Shown: one piece after another, positions 16,427 through 25,339 of the stretch | Position numbering within the stretch: position 1 is the first letter of the stretch | How the letters are laid out: each line of letters starts with the position of its first letter | DNA from: an uncultured Chloroflexota bacterium | GTDB lineage: Bacteria > Chloroflexota > Anaerolineae > Anaerolineales > Anaerolineaceae | NCBI GenBank assembly: GCA_902786265.1 | Contig: CADACE010000039.1 | Span: 1-42,030 of the forward strand | Reading direction: 5' to 3' | DNA: 42,030 bases | Program-made: the position numbers and the translations under genes | The notes under the pieces: generated by a model | The model's input: only the letters and a program-made list of their open reading frames with translations | Databases searched by the model: none | What the model was told of the DNA's origin: nothing

Positions 16427-17415
16427 GTATTTTCCTCAAACCAGCGGTACGTTTCTTCAATAACGGGATCCAGGTCTTCCGGGGGCGGCAGGTGCAGCCC
16501 GATCCTTGATTTTTTGGGATCGTAATAGAAATAACGGTTGGCATAACCATAGATGGAACCTTCCAGACATTCTATCTGTAATTTTCTCCCTAAACCGAAT
16601 TTTACCATCACCCGGGACAGCGTTTCATTTTCATACAGCAGTCTTGGCCCTTCAAATTCCGCGGCTTTCCCGCAGCGTTCGCAAAACTGCTGGTAGGTCA
16701 TGTTTTCCCCGCAGAGCAGGTAGCGTTCTCCGCTTTTCCCGTATTGGCAGGCATGGCGCAGCCCGATGACCGCGTCTCTGACAGAAATCACATTGATCCC
16801 TCCGCGCGGCATGATCCGGGGCGGTTCCTCCTTCATCTGCATCATAAAAGAACTTTTTCTGCGGTACCAGTTGCCGGGACCGATGACCATGAAGGGATTG
16901 ACAATGACTGTATCCAGTCCGCCGGTCGCAGCGGATTGTGCTTCCATTTCCGCCAGATATTTGGATTTCGCGAAAGGCCACAACGGCGAGTCATGCGGCT
17001 GAACACGGGCTTCATTGATAATTGCCGGCTCCTTCCCGCTGCTGTTTGCTTCGGGAAGACCAAGTGTGACTGCCGCGCTCATCAGGACCACCCGGCTGAC
17101 GCCGTACCGCAGGGCGGCAAGCAGCACCGCGCGGGTCCCGAGTACATTGACCTGCATGATGCGGTTGACGGTCGGCGCGGCATGCATCTGGCCTCCCAGA
17201 TGGTAAATCACCTCCGGACGGAATGATGCGACTGCCTGTTCAACGGAATCCGCGTTGGTCAGGTCACCGACCAGCCGGATCAGTGAGAAGGCGCTGATAG
17301 AGCCGATATAGCTGGTTTTCCTGTGAAAGGCGGCAACTTCATGCCCGTCTCTGCAGAGTGAACTGCACAACGCCGAACCGATAAAACCGGTGGCACCGGT
17401 CACGAGGATACGCAT
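16423..17415 (-). CDS. NAD-dependent epimerase/dehydratase (extended SDR)
   Basis: A 330-residue extended short-chain dehydrogenase acting on nucleotide sugars or related substrates. The Rossmann motif GATGFIGSAL (GxxGxxG) is at the N-terminus. The usual YxxxK is seen as FAKSKYLAE: the Tyr of the YxxxK position appears replaced by Phe/Ala near Lys, so exact catalytic residues are uncertain. ATG 17415 is chosen over the open upstream frame because GGAGG lies 10 nt before it and the Rossmann fold starts at residue 2. It begins 1 nt after the LysM stop and overlaps the next glycosyltransferase gene by four bases, so it is part of the surface glycan operon. Confidence 0.88.
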   Translation of the reverse strand: MRILVTGATGFIGSALCSSLCRDGHEVAAFHRKTSYIGSISAFSLIRLVGDLTNADSVEQAVASFRPEVIYHLGGQMHAAPTVNRIMQVNVLGTRAVLLAALRYGVSRVVLMSAAVTLGLPEANSSGKEPAIINEARVQPHDSPLWPFAKSKYLAEMEAQSAATGGLDTVIVNPFMVIGPGNWYRRKSSFMMQMKEEPPRIMPRGGINVISVRDAVIGLRHACQYGKSGERYLLCGENMTYQQFCERCGKAAEFEGPRLLYENETLSRVMVKFGLGRKLQIECLEGSIYGYANRYFYYDPKKSRIGLHLPPPEDLDPVIEETYRWFEENT

Positions 17416-17416
17416 T

Positions 17417-18226
17417 TCAGTAAGCCTCCGCAAAAATTTCCACGTCTGTGATCTTTTCCGCTGCCGCATAGACGGTGATATCCAGTCGGGGATAAAAATC
17501 ACTGTAAAGTGAGCGTATTCCTGTCAGTTTACCGGTACTGTCATAAGCGGCTGCCAGGATATTGATCCTTTTCCCCTGATAAACCGGGATGCTTTCCGTG
17601 TTAAATTCAATGGTGATACCGGCTCCGGCTCCATCCGGAAGTATCGACACATCCTGCCGAAAGGCTTGTTCCGGAATACGGAACGAACCGGTCAGCATTT
17701 CCGACCAGGATAAATTCAAGACAGAAACTTCGGCATTGTCGATTTCGTCAAAGGGTCCCATGATGTTCATCCCGACAGGCAGACTTTCGCCCGGAAGAAT
17801 CTGCATGAGAGCGATGCTTCCTTCTGCCTGCCCTCGGTTCCCGTTTCGTCCGCTGACAGTTGTCCGGAATCGTATGTCAAACAGCGGTAAGTCGGAAAGA
17901 TTTTCCGCGTGGAACAGGCAGAAAGCGCTGCGGTCTGCCAAAACTTCGCAGGAAGTTCCCCCAATGCGCAGCAGTTCCGCGTACCGTCCGGATCTGAAAT
18001 CCTCAAAAGATGTTCCCTCTTCCGGTACGATGAGTTTATCCCCCGCCAGCATCATTTCCAGGTCGATCCCGGGGTTCAGTTGGGAAAGCTGTTCAAGTGT
18101 CAGGTTGTGGTCCAGGGCGATCTGCAGCGCTGTTTCTCCCCGCTCGACGGTGTGTTCTTCAGCCGTAACAGGGAAAATGACCAAAGCTGTCAGAAAAATG
18201 ACCGAGACGAGGAGAAAGAGTTTCAT
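17417..18226 (-). CDS. Exported LysM-domain protein
   Basis: A 269-residue secreted protein. ATG 18226 gives a signal peptide (MKLFLLVSVIFLTALVIF, likely cut at VTA/EE), then one LysM domain (HTVERGETALQIALDHNL through LAGDKLIVPEE), which binds peptidoglycan or chitin-like glycans. The remaining 180 residues form a beta-rich domain without known motif (PVGMNIMGPFDEIDNAEV and others). The frame extends upstream to 18313, but that part lies inside the preceding gene; ATG 18226 overlaps that gene's stop as ATGA. No strong ribosome site, which fits coupled translation. It is likely a wall-associated partner of the surface cluster. Confidence 0.85.
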   Translation of the reverse strand: MKLFLLVSVIFLTALVIFPVTAEEHTVERGETALQIALDHNLTLEQLSQLNPGIDLEMMLAGDKLIVPEEGTSFEDFRSGRYAELLRIGGTSCEVLADRSAFCLFHAENLSDLPLFDIRFRTTVSGRNGNRGQAEGSIALMQILPGESLPVGMNIMGPFDEIDNAEVSVLNLSWSEMLTGSFRIPEQAFRQDVSILPDGAGAGITIEFNTESIPVYQGKRINILAAAYDSTGKLTGIRSLYSDFYPRLDITVYAAAEKITDVEIFAEAY

Positions 18227-20259
18227 TTTCCGGAAGCGAGAATTTCCCTGACAGCGGCAATTGCCTGTGACTTTTCTTCGGAACCCGGAACGTCCCGGTC
18301 GATGATATTCCACAGGTTTTCAAAATAATCAGTGGTCAAATCAGGATGGCGGTTATTGGCTTCTTCTGTCCATTTCACCGCTTTTTCCCATTCACCCGCA
18401 AAAGCCGCGGATTTGATGAAAGGCCGCATTTCCGTAGGATTGCCGATCCAGAGATTTTTTTCCTGAGCTTCATCAAACAAACGCAGCGCCTCATCGTACT
18501 CCTGCCTGTCAAAGGCAAGGTCGCCCTTTTCAAAATAGTAGCACCAGTCGTGAACGTAGTCTGAACCGAAAATGGCTTCCGGCAGCACATGGTCGGAATT
18601 CAATATAATGCGGTCTTTGTTTTGGTGACGGATATATTCATACACGCCTTCTTCAAGGTATGGGTTGTCCTCATCAGCTTCATCGATCACCCAAAAGCAT
18701 TTCCCGTATTCCGGTTTTGCGATGATCAGTGAGTCATTTGAATTTCCGATAAATTCATACATTTTGGATTTGATATACATGGGTTCTTCCGTACCCAGCA
18801 CGGAGAGGTAGTTGTCTTCGCCGATGTTGAAATACCAGTAGGGTGTGGGGTTGATCCCCTGTTTTTTCCCGTACATTTCCAAAAGCATGCTGCTGTCTGC
18901 CCATCCGCCCATGAAAGAGGCTGTCACGCCATCGCTGATGACGGCTGTGTTTTCTTTAAGGTCCGGAATGCGCCACTTCATTTCCCATTGGAATTGCTGC
19001 TGGTATTTCCAGGAATAGCGGTACATATAGGCATTCTGGATCTGGAAGAAAACCGCGATGCAGATCATCCCGGCAAACAGAACGTTCCGCAGGGTTTGAT
19101 TTTTGAATACAAGCGTGATCCAGGAGATCGTAAAGACAGCGATGCCCCAAAAGCTCGGGATCAGGTAACGGTCCTGATAGTTCCCGTTGACTGTCGGTGA
19201 AGTGTTGATCGCGATCCCCGGCAGGAATCCCAGGAACATGGCGGCAGCCCCGAGTATGAGCATTTCCCGGATATCCTGATCCTCATCGCTGCCGCGGTGT
19301 ACTTTTTGCAGCAGCAGGAAAACGATGCCGGCGGCCAGGATCCCCAGACCGAACGCAAGCTGCGTGTTGCGCATCGTCAGATCGAGTTCAGACGGCTTGA
19401 TGCTGTGATACCATACACCGAGTATGGATTCGGTCAGATACTGGAACACCAGGCTGACCGGATGGAGGATGATATCCAGTCCCTTATACTGCGTGAATAC
19501 ATTCACCGGACGGACGTCTTTTGAGAGGCTCGGAATATAGACAAACCGGTAGACCAGGATAAAGACAAGGATGAGCGCGTAGGGAATATAAATCAGTACG
19601 GCTTTCCTGGCCGTTTTCCAAAATGATTCTTTGTCGCGTTTCCGCAGCACGAAAAAGATCAGCAGCAGCCTTGCTCCTTCCAGACTGAGGTAATACTCCA
19701 GGCAGGAGAGGTGGAACAGGCTGGTCAGATAAGACAGCCCGAAGAGCAGAAACTTTGCCCACTGCTTTTGTGTCTGCAGCGCCTTTACGGTGAGGAAAAA
19801 TGAAAGCAGGACCACAAAATACTGCATGAGGATCATAAAATAGGCGATGCAGATCGGCTGGTGTTTGAAGTAAGGGAATACGCCGAAAAGCAGGGAGATA
19901 AAGCCGATCGTCGGTTTCTTTTCCGGCCACAGTGTTGAAAGCAGCGCACAACAGGTCAGCGCGGCGGCAAAACGCCAGAACAGGGTGATGAGCTGCCAGG
20001 GCAGCACGCCGGTACCCAGTACGGCAAAAAACTTCGCGGTGACCCAGGCCGAGAATGGACGGCTGTCATTGATCCCGAATGCAAGGAGCCCCTCTTCTCC
20101 GCCCTGGTCGTAGGCGGCAATGGAGACCCAGTCATCCAGATAGAATCCAAGCTGCGGCAGCTGAATGGCATAGGTACATGCCATCACGGCAATTAAAAGC
20201 AGCGGGAACCATTTCCCGCATAACAATTCATTGAATATTCTTTTTGTTTTTTCGCTCAT
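18223..20259 (-). CDS. Polytopic membrane protein, GT-C glycosyltransferase-like, with C-terminal TPR-like tail
   Basis: A 678-residue membrane protein with about ten to twelve hydrophobic segments in its first 420 residues. The first periplasmic-side loop holds QLGFYLDDWVSIAAYD; an Asp-Asp pair at this place is characteristic of GT-C transferases that use polyprenyl-phosphate sugars. A soluble part follows, ending in two helical pairs that look like TPRs (YYFEKGDLAFDRQEYDEALRLFDEA and AAFAGEWEKAVKWTEEAN). I cannot assign a named family. The start ATG 20259 has no clear ribosome site; an extended -10 lies about 90 nt upstream. It heads the surface cluster and overlaps the LysM gene start. Confidence 0.75.
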   Translation of the reverse strand: MSEKTKRIFNELLCGKWFPLLLIAVMACTYAIQLPQLGFYLDDWVSIAAYDQGGEEGLLAFGINDSRPFSAWVTAKFFAVLGTGVLPWQLITLFWRFAAALTCCALLSTLWPEKKPTIGFISLLFGVFPYFKHQPICIAYFMILMQYFVVLLSFFLTVKALQTQKQWAKFLLFGLSYLTSLFHLSCLEYYLSLEGARLLLIFFVLRKRDKESFWKTARKAVLIYIPYALILVFILVYRFVYIPSLSKDVRPVNVFTQYKGLDIILHPVSLVFQYLTESILGVWYHSIKPSELDLTMRNTQLAFGLGILAAGIVFLLLQKVHRGSDEDQDIREMLILGAAAMFLGFLPGIAINTSPTVNGNYQDRYLIPSFWGIAVFTISWITLVFKNQTLRNVLFAGMICIAVFFQIQNAYMYRYSWKYQQQFQWEMKWRIPDLKENTAVISDGVTASFMGGWADSSMLLEMYGKKQGINPTPYWYFNIGEDNYLSVLGTEEPMYIKSKMYEFIGNSNDSLIIAKPEYGKCFWVIDEADEDNPYLEEGVYEYIRHQNKDRIILNSDHVLPEAIFGSDYVHDWCYYFEKGDLAFDRQEYDEALRLFDEAQEKNLWIGNPTEMRPFIKSAAFAGEWEKAVKWTEEANNRHPDLTTDYFENLWNIIDRDVPGSEEKSQAIAAVREILASGK

Positions 20260-20344
20260 GTTCGTGGTTCAGTTTCCTTTTCATCAGAAAGGATAATTTC
20301 ATAATTTATAAATTTCCTTTATGTCGTCAGCCAGTTTGGTATTG

Positions 20345-20353
20345 AGTATAACA
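20345..20353 (-). promoter_or_regulatory. Possible extended -10 promoter of the surface cluster
   Basis: On the minus strand TGTTATACT fits an extended -10 (TGn-TATACT) about 85 nt before the GT-C-like gene. No -35 box is evident, which is allowed for extended -10 promoters. Confidence 0.35.
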
Positions 20354-20435
20354 TGGTTTGCATCTGAATTTTCTGAAAGCGTTTGATTTATCTTCATAAT
20401 TGTTCAAAAACCATAATAGGAATGATTATTGCACT

Positions 20436-20441
20436 TATAAT
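20436..20441 (+). promoter_or_regulatory. Possible -10 box for the MORN gene
   Basis: A perfect TATAAT in very AT-rich DNA about 65 nt before the MORN gene start. A convincing -35 box at normal spacing is not seen. Confidence 0.35.
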
Positions 20442-20505
20442 ATTAAATATTAACTTGCTTAATAAACTGTTTATCTTATTTTAAGCTTGAGTGAGGAGTT
20501 ATATT

Positions 20506-21912
20506 ATGAAAAAGATATATGTTGTATTTCTTGTTTTATTACTGACAGCTGCGGTTTCATTTGCCGCAGCAGCTCAGGAAAATGCGCTCTGGAGCTGTCT
20601 GGTTTGCGGAATTGATGAAACCAGTGAAGCATGCCAGGCTTGTGAACATGAGCATGGCAGCTGGCTTTGTCCGGAATGTTATGCTGTAAATACAGAGGAA
20701 ATCTGCACCGAATGTGGCAGAGCAAAGAGTGACCTGACTGTTCAGAAGTATGATAGCGGGAACATGTATATGGGTGAGCTCAAAGACGGTAAACGCGATG
20801 GCAAGGGTACATATATATGGTCTAATGGAAAAGTCTATGCAGGCGACTGGGTAGCCGGTAAACGCACCGGAAAAGGACAGTTGATTTTTGCCTCCGGGAG
20901 CGTCTATGATGGAGACTGGGTAGAGAGCAAACGAACCGGATTTGGTACCTTTCACTATGCTGATGGCAAGGTATATGAAGGGAAATTTAGTGAAGACAAG
21001 ATAAATGGCCAGGGAAAAATGACCTATGTGGACGGATCGGTTTATGAAGGCGAATGGGTAAACGGCAAGCGTAACGGGGAAGGAACCCAAACCTATGCAA
21101 GCGGAAATGTTTACAAAGGCGAATGGAAAGATGATAAACGTGATGGGCAGGGCAGATTTACCAAACCCGATGGGAGTGTTTATATCGGAGAATGGAAAGA
21201 AGGCAAAATCAGCGGTGAAGGCGCTTATAAATATGCAAACGGTAATGTTTATATCGGCGAATTTAAAGACAATAAACGTGACGGTTTTGGCAAGATGACC
21301 AACAAAGATGGCGGCGTTTATGAAGGTGAGTGGAAAGAAGGCAAACGGAACGGCCAGGGTACTTACACATATACCAGTAAAAATGTCTATGTCGGCGAAT
21401 TCAAAGATGACGCCCGCAGCGGTCAGGGGACAATGACTTATAAGAACAAGAACGTTTATGAAGGTGAATGGGCCGGCGGCAAGCAGAATGGCCAGGGTAA
21501 AATGACCTATTATAAAAAGGGTGACGTCTATGAAGGTGAATGGAAAGACGGCAAATGGGATGGTCAGGGAAAAATGACCTATGCTGATGGCCTTACCTAT
21601 GAAGGCGGCTGGAAAGACGGCATTTATGATGGTGAAGGAACTTATACCTATGCCAACGGCGACCTCTATGAAGGCGGCTGGAAAGAGGGCATTCGTGAAG
21701 GTTACGGAAAATGGACACTCGCCAACGGTGACGTCTATGAAGGCGAATGGAAAGCCGGAAGACCGGACGGAAAAGGTGTCTTTACCTGGGCGAATGGTGA
21801 TGTCTTTGAAGGTACCTGGGTCGAAGGTAAACGGAATGGCGCCGGAACGCTGACTTTAGCTGATGGTACAGTGAAAGAAGGCGTTGTGATAAACGGCAAG
21901 TGGTCCGAATAA
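20506..21912 (+). CDS. Exported MORN-repeat protein with N-terminal double zinc ribbon
   Basis: A 468-residue protein. ATG 20506 is preceded by GAGGAG at 8 nt and opens a signal peptide (MKKIYVVFLVLLLTAAVSFA). Next come four CxxC pairs at C31/C34, C43/C46, C55/C58 and C67/C70, spaced by exactly 12 residues: two zinc ribbons. Sixteen 23-residue MORN repeats follow (consensus YEGEWKDGKRDGQGKMTYADGNV) and a partial one ends at KWSE. MORN repeats often bind phospholipid or carbohydrates and act as scaffolds. An earlier GTG at 20491 in the same frame is part of the ribosome site region. The gene stands alone, in the opposite direction to the surface cluster. The function is unknown; zinc ribbons in an exported protein are odd. 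Confidence 0.9.
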   Translation: MKKIYVVFLVLLLTAAVSFAAAAQENALWSCLVCGIDETSEACQACEHEHGSWLCPECYAVNTEEICTECGRAKSDLTVQKYDSGNMYMGELKDGKRDGKGTYIWSNGKVYAGDWVAGKRTGKGQLIFASGSVYDGDWVESKRTGFGTFHYADGKVYEGKFSEDKINGQGKMTYVDGSVYEGEWVNGKRNGEGTQTYASGNVYKGEWKDDKRDGQGRFTKPDGSVYIGEWKEGKISGEGAYKYANGNVYIGEFKDNKRDGFGKMTNKDGGVYEGEWKEGKRNGQGTYTYTSKNVYVGEFKDDARSGQGTMTYKNKNVYEGEWAGGKQNGQGKMTYYKKGDVYEGEWKDGKWDGQGKMTYADGLTYEGGWKDGIYDGEGTYTYANGDLYEGGWKEGIREGYGKWTLANGDVYEGEWKAGRPDGKGVFTWANGDVFEGTWVEGKRNGAGTLTLADGTVKEGVVINGKWSE

Positions 21913-22224
21913 ATAATTTGATGTAAATATCGGGGACAGTTTCCCGGCTCAATCGGTCAGACGGCTTTTGACACTGAAATTTGACCGTTTGAGTATAAAT
22001 CAGTTCAGCATCACAAGCTGTATTAATGACGGGATCGGTTTTCTTTATCGCACGTAGTGTGAACGGGAAAACTGATCCCGTTTCGTGTCCGGATCTGTCC
22101 GACCATAGCTGTGACGGATGATGACCCTGCATGAAACTGATCCGCAATCTGATAATTCCAGAGAATTCTTGCTGCAATCTGCCTCGTTTCTTCTTCAGTC
22201 ATGGGGACTTTTTATTATAAGGTT
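21913..22224. other. Intergenic stretch with a strong hairpin
   Basis: About 310 bases without a gene. A 15-bp stem (22029-22043 with 22067-22081, one G-U) encloses a 23-nt loop. It is followed only by TTTCG, so it is a poor terminator, but it may end or stabilise the MORN transcript. I looked for tmRNA features here, because smpB follows, and saw none. Confidence 0.5.
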
Positions 22225-22253
22225 TTCCTGAAAACGGAACTTTGGTGTAAAAT
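22225..22253 (+). promoter_or_regulatory. Leaderless promoter of smpB
   Basis: TTCCTG (22225-22230), 17-nt spacer, TAAAAT (22248-22253), then 6 nt and the smpB ATG. Transcription would begin at the start codon itself; no ribosome site is present. Confidence 0.6.
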
Positions 22254-22259
22254 ACTGGT

Positions 22260-22706
22260 ATGAGTGAAAAAGTTGTCGCAACCAACCGCAAGGCGCGGTT
22301 TGAATATTTTATATTGGAAACGTATGAAGCCGGCATTTCACTGATGGGCAGTGAAATCAAATCGATTCGTGCCGGGCAGATGAGTCTCGGCGAAGCCTAT
22401 GTGAAGATTGAAGATGGAAAGGAAGCCTGGCTGATGGGTGCTCATATCGCTCCCTATGACCCGGCAAGCCGGTTCGGTCATAATCCTACCCGGAACCGCA
22501 GGCTGCTGCTGAACAAGCGGGAGATACGCAAAATATGGAATGAGGTCCGCATGAAAGGTGTGACCGTGATTCCGCTGCGGGTCTATCTGACACATGGTCT
22601 GGCAAAAGTTGAAATCGGGCTGGCAAAAGGGAAGAAGCTTTACGATAAGCGGAATGATATCGCGAAACGCGATGCACAGCGCGAACTGGAACGGCGGAGA
22701 GATTAG
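22260..22706 (+). CDS. smpB: SsrA-binding protein SmpB
   Basis: A 148-residue RNA-binding protein that brings tmRNA to stalled ribosomes in trans-translation. The sequence is a standard SmpB: ATNRKARFEYFILETYEAGI at the N-terminus, GSEIKSIRAGQMSLGEAYV, HIAPYDPASRFGHNPTRNRRLLL, and the basic C-terminal tail KGKKLYDKRNDIAKRDAQRE, which enters the decoding channel. Length is normal. It has no ribosome site and lies 6 nt after a -10 box, so it is probably leaderless. It is the first gene of a six-gene plus-strand run; the L,D-transpeptidase gene starts 1 nt after its stop. Confidence 0.97.
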   Translation: MSEKVVATNRKARFEYFILETYEAGISLMGSEIKSIRAGQMSLGEAYVKIEDGKEAWLMGAHIAPYDPASRFGHNPTRNRRLLLNKREIRKIWNEVRMKGVTVIPLRVYLTHGLAKVEIGLAKGKKLYDKRNDIAKRDAQRELERRRD

Positions 22707-22707
22707 T

Positions 22708-23832
22708 ATGCTGAACGGCAAAATGTCAAGAAGGGACTTTTTGAAGACCGCTGCGGCTGCCGCGGGTGTTTTGCTGCTGCCGAAAGACGCGGAAGCAAAA
22801 ATTGCCCGCACGCATCTGGCCGGTGCTGCCGCGCTGGATACTTTTCCGGATGCTGAGTTTATCGGCCGCAATTGTTCCGGCGGAATTCTGAATTTCCGTT
22901 CCCGTCCGTCAGCGGAAGCGCCTGTCATCAAGATCGTTTATGAAGACGCGTTGTTCCCGATCTACCGCAAGGTGGTTGGCGAACCGCCGGCGGGTACGCC
23001 GATCGCGACCTGGTATGAAACGCCCTATGGATACGCCTTTTCTCCCAATGTGCAGGAAGTGAAAAACGAGCCGAACGCATTGGAAACGGAATTGCCGCAG
23101 ACGAGTATGGGGAAAGGTTTCTGGGCGGAGATCACGGTTCCTTATGTCGGGTTGATTTTTGACGGAGACCCTCTTTCACCCTGGTATCAATCGATTTATG
23201 ATCACAATCCGCGTGCTTACTACGGCCAGGTTTTTTGGATAGATGATATCCGTACAAGTTATGACGGTACGGTTCTTTACAGAGCTAATGAACTTTACGG
23301 CACCTATTATGATAAAGTTTATGCTGATGGCAGGGGCTTCCGCCGCATCAGAGAGGAAGATGTGTCCCAAATTCATCCGGAAGCGGAGGAAAAACGTATT
23401 CTTGCGAATCTGACCTACCAGACGCTGACCTGTTATGAAGGAAAGGATGAGGTTTATTTCTGCCGCATGTCATCAGGGAGAGTTTACGGGGATGACGGGC
23501 AGATAACGGATAATTACGCGACCCCGACCGGGAACCATTCCCCTCACCGGAAATTGATTTCGCTGCATATGTCAGGGGCAATGAACGGAGGCGGCTGGGA
23601 TACTCCGGGTGTTCCGTGGAATTATATGTTTGCTACCGGCGGAGCAGCGATCCATGGCGTTTTCTGGCATGCAAGTTTTGGTGTTGCACGTTCCCATGGA
23701 TGCATCAACTGCCGTAATGAGGACGCGAAATGGATCTATCGCTGGACGGATCCTTATGTCCCGCTGGATCCGGGAAATTTGTATATCATAGAAGCCGGAC
23801 TGCAGGGTACAAAGGTTGAGGTCGTGAACTGA
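22708..23832 (+). CDS. Tat-exported L,D-transpeptidase (YkuD domain) with SH3-like domain
   Basis: A 374-residue peptidoglycan cross-linking enzyme. ATG 22708 (GGAG at about 9 nt) opens a twin-arginine signal SRRDFLKTAAAAAG (7-20), cut near DAEA/KI. An SH3b-like domain spans about residues 48-118, and the YkuD domain ends with the catalytic motif H316...H321, then SHGCINC (Ser329 to Cys332 nucleophile). L,D-transpeptidases make 3-3 cross-links in the murein or attach proteins to it. The frame extends upstream to 22594 inside smpB, but the Tat signal marks the real start. A Tat-secreted murein enzyme of this layout is common in Anaerolineae. It lies between smpB and the DUF2085 gene. Confidence 0.92.
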   Translation: MLNGKMSRRDFLKTAAAAAGVLLLPKDAEAKIARTHLAGAAALDTFPDAEFIGRNCSGGILNFRSRPSAEAPVIKIVYEDALFPIYRKVVGEPPAGTPIATWYETPYGYAFSPNVQEVKNEPNALETELPQTSMGKGFWAEITVPYVGLIFDGDPLSPWYQSIYDHNPRAYYGQVFWIDDIRTSYDGTVLYRANELYGTYYDKVYADGRGFRRIREEDVSQIHPEAEEKRILANLTYQTLTCYEGKDEVYFCRMSSGRVYGDDGQITDNYATPTGNHSPHRKLISLHMSGAMNGGGWDTPGVPWNYMFATGGAAIHGVFWHASFGVARSHGCINCRNEDAKWIYRWTDPYVPLDPGNLYIIEAGLQGTKVEVVN

Positions 23833-23835
23833 TTT

Positions 23836-24480
23836 GTGAAGCAGGCTGTAGAACGCTTGGGCATGATGATCAGACGCGGATATGCATTGCTATTCGCGTT
23901 CGTTTTTCTTTTCTACATCGGCATGGCTGCTTTGCCCGCTTATTTGATTCCGCACGGTCATGAGACGGCGGGGATGCTGATTTACAAAGGCTTCTTTTTT
24001 TTCTGTCATCAGTATCCGTGGCGTTCATGGTTCATCGGAGGACCACAGGCTTACTATCCGCTGACAAAGGATGCAGGATCTTCTGTTTTATTATTTGAAG
24101 AAGCTGCCGGGGTGACTGTTTCGGATATTAAACCGAAAGCCTTTTACGGTACACCTGCGATGGGATATAAGATGGCTGTCTGCCAGCGGGATGTGGGAAT
24201 TTATGCTGCGATGGCTGTGTTCTGTCTGTTTTTTTCCATCAGCAGAAACCGGCTGCCGGAAATCAGCTGGAAACTCTGGCTTTGCCTCGGCGTTATTCCC
24301 ATGGGGATCGACGGCGGATGGCAGATGCTCAGCCATCTGCTTCCCGGAGCCGCTGTCCGCGAAAGCACACCGCTCATGCGGACGATAACAGGCGCTTTGT
24401 TTGGCTTTTTAACCTGCTGGTATCTGCTGCCGATTTTGGAACGGTCTCTGCAGAAAGGAACGGAAAATGATTGTCAATGA
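23836..24480 (+). CDS. DUF2085 membrane protein
   Basis: A 214-residue membrane protein with four or five hydrophobic segments. The DUF2085 hallmarks are present: FFCHQYPWRSW, AVCQRDVGIYAAM, PMGIDGGWQML and RTITGALFGF. The paired Cys in CHQ and CQRD are conserved in the family and could bind a metal; the function is unknown. The start is uncertain: GTG 23836 begins 3 nt after the transpeptidase stop without a close ribosome site, and an ATG at 23863 (MMIRRGY) is also possible. The 3' end overlaps the pgeF start by 14 nt. Confidence 0.8.
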   Translation: MKQAVERLGMMIRRGYALLFAFVFLFYIGMAALPAYLIPHGHETAGMLIYKGFFFFCHQYPWRSWFIGGPQAYYPLTKDAGSSVLLFEEAAGVTVSDIKPKAFYGTPAMGYKMAVCQRDVGIYAAMAVFCLFFSISRNRLPEISWKLWLCLGVIPMGIDGGWQMLSHLLPGAAVRESTPLMRTITGALFGFLTCWYLLPILERSLQKGTENDCQ

Positions 24481-25252
24481 AAAAAACGGTCTGAAATATT
24501 ATCAATTTGAGTCCTTCTGCGAGATGGGAATCAAACATGGGTTTTTTACCCGCCTCGGCGGGGTAAGCCCGAAACCTTTCGACTCCCTGAATATGGCTAC
24601 CACTGTCGGGGACACAAATGAAAATGTGCTGGAAAACCTCAAACGGATGTTTGATGTATTCGGCCTGGATCTCAGGACCCGTTATGACGGATGGCAGTAT
24701 CACTGCCGGACGATCATTGCCGCTGATGTACCGCGCAGCGCTTCTGTACGGTTCCCTCTTCGCGCTGACGGACTGATCACGGATCGGCCGGAAGTGACCC
24801 TGGTGCAGCGCTTTGCCGATTGTGTCCCGGTAATTTTTTATGATCCGGTCAGGAAGGCTGTCGGGATCTGTCACGCGGGATGGCCGGGCACATTGGATAA
24901 TATCTGCGCCCTGACACTGAAAAACATGCGCAAGCTTTACGGTACCGATCCCAAAGATGTTATTGCCGGAATCGGGCCTTCTATCGGACCGGACCATTTT
25001 GAAGTGAAAGAGGATGTAGCCGGACCGTTTCGCATAGCATTTGATGACCGGTATCAGGATATATGCTCCATACGTTCCGGCCGGATCTATCTGGACCTGT
25101 GGAAGGCAAACAGGATCCTGTTGGAAGAACAGGGTGTACGAAAGATCGAAACCGCGGAAATCTGCACGGTTTGCCATAGGGATGAGTGGTTTTCCCACCG
25201 GGGAGATCACGGAAAATCGGGCAGATATGGTGTGCTGATCACTTTGGGATGA
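24467..25252 (+). CDS. pgeF: PgeF/YfiH family purine nucleoside phosphorylase (laccase-domain protein)
   Basis: A 261-residue cytoplasmic protein of the YfiH/YlmD family. These enzymes are now known to act on purine nucleosides, and in E. coli PgeF edits misincorporated serine in murein precursors. The zinc/catalytic triad is visible: His79 (WQYHCRTI), Cys119 (RFADCVPV) and His136 (CHAGWPGT; most homologues have HAGWRG). GIGPSIGPDHFEV and FSHRGDHGKSGR follow. ATG 24467 lies inside the DUF2085 gene, preceded by AAAGGAACGGAAA. The order pgeF-yggS-yggT is the ylmD-ylmE-ylmG order of many Gram-positive division clusters. Confidence 0.92.
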   Translation: MIVNEKNGLKYYQFESFCEMGIKHGFFTRLGGVSPKPFDSLNMATTVGDTNENVLENLKRMFDVFGLDLRTRYDGWQYHCRTIIAADVPRSASVRFPLRADGLITDRPEVTLVQRFADCVPVIFYDPVRKAVGICHAGWPGTLDNICALTLKNMRKLYGTDPKDVIAGIGPSIGPDHFEVKEDVAGPFRIAFDDRYQDICSIRSGRIYLDLWKANRILLEEQGVRKIETAEICTVCHRDEWFSHRGDHGKSGRYGVLITLG

Positions 25253-25339
25253 AAATAAATTAGAAAAGGATCCAAAGGGCAGGATTCAGCAAAGCTGATT
25301 TTCATGAGACGCTTATGGATCCGGAGTCGGAATATAAAT

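Noticed and set aside
21913..22259. tmRNA gene next to smpB
   Set aside because: No alanine-tRNA-like ends, no tag reading frame and no TTCGA arm were found; the hairpin at 22029-22081 does not fit.
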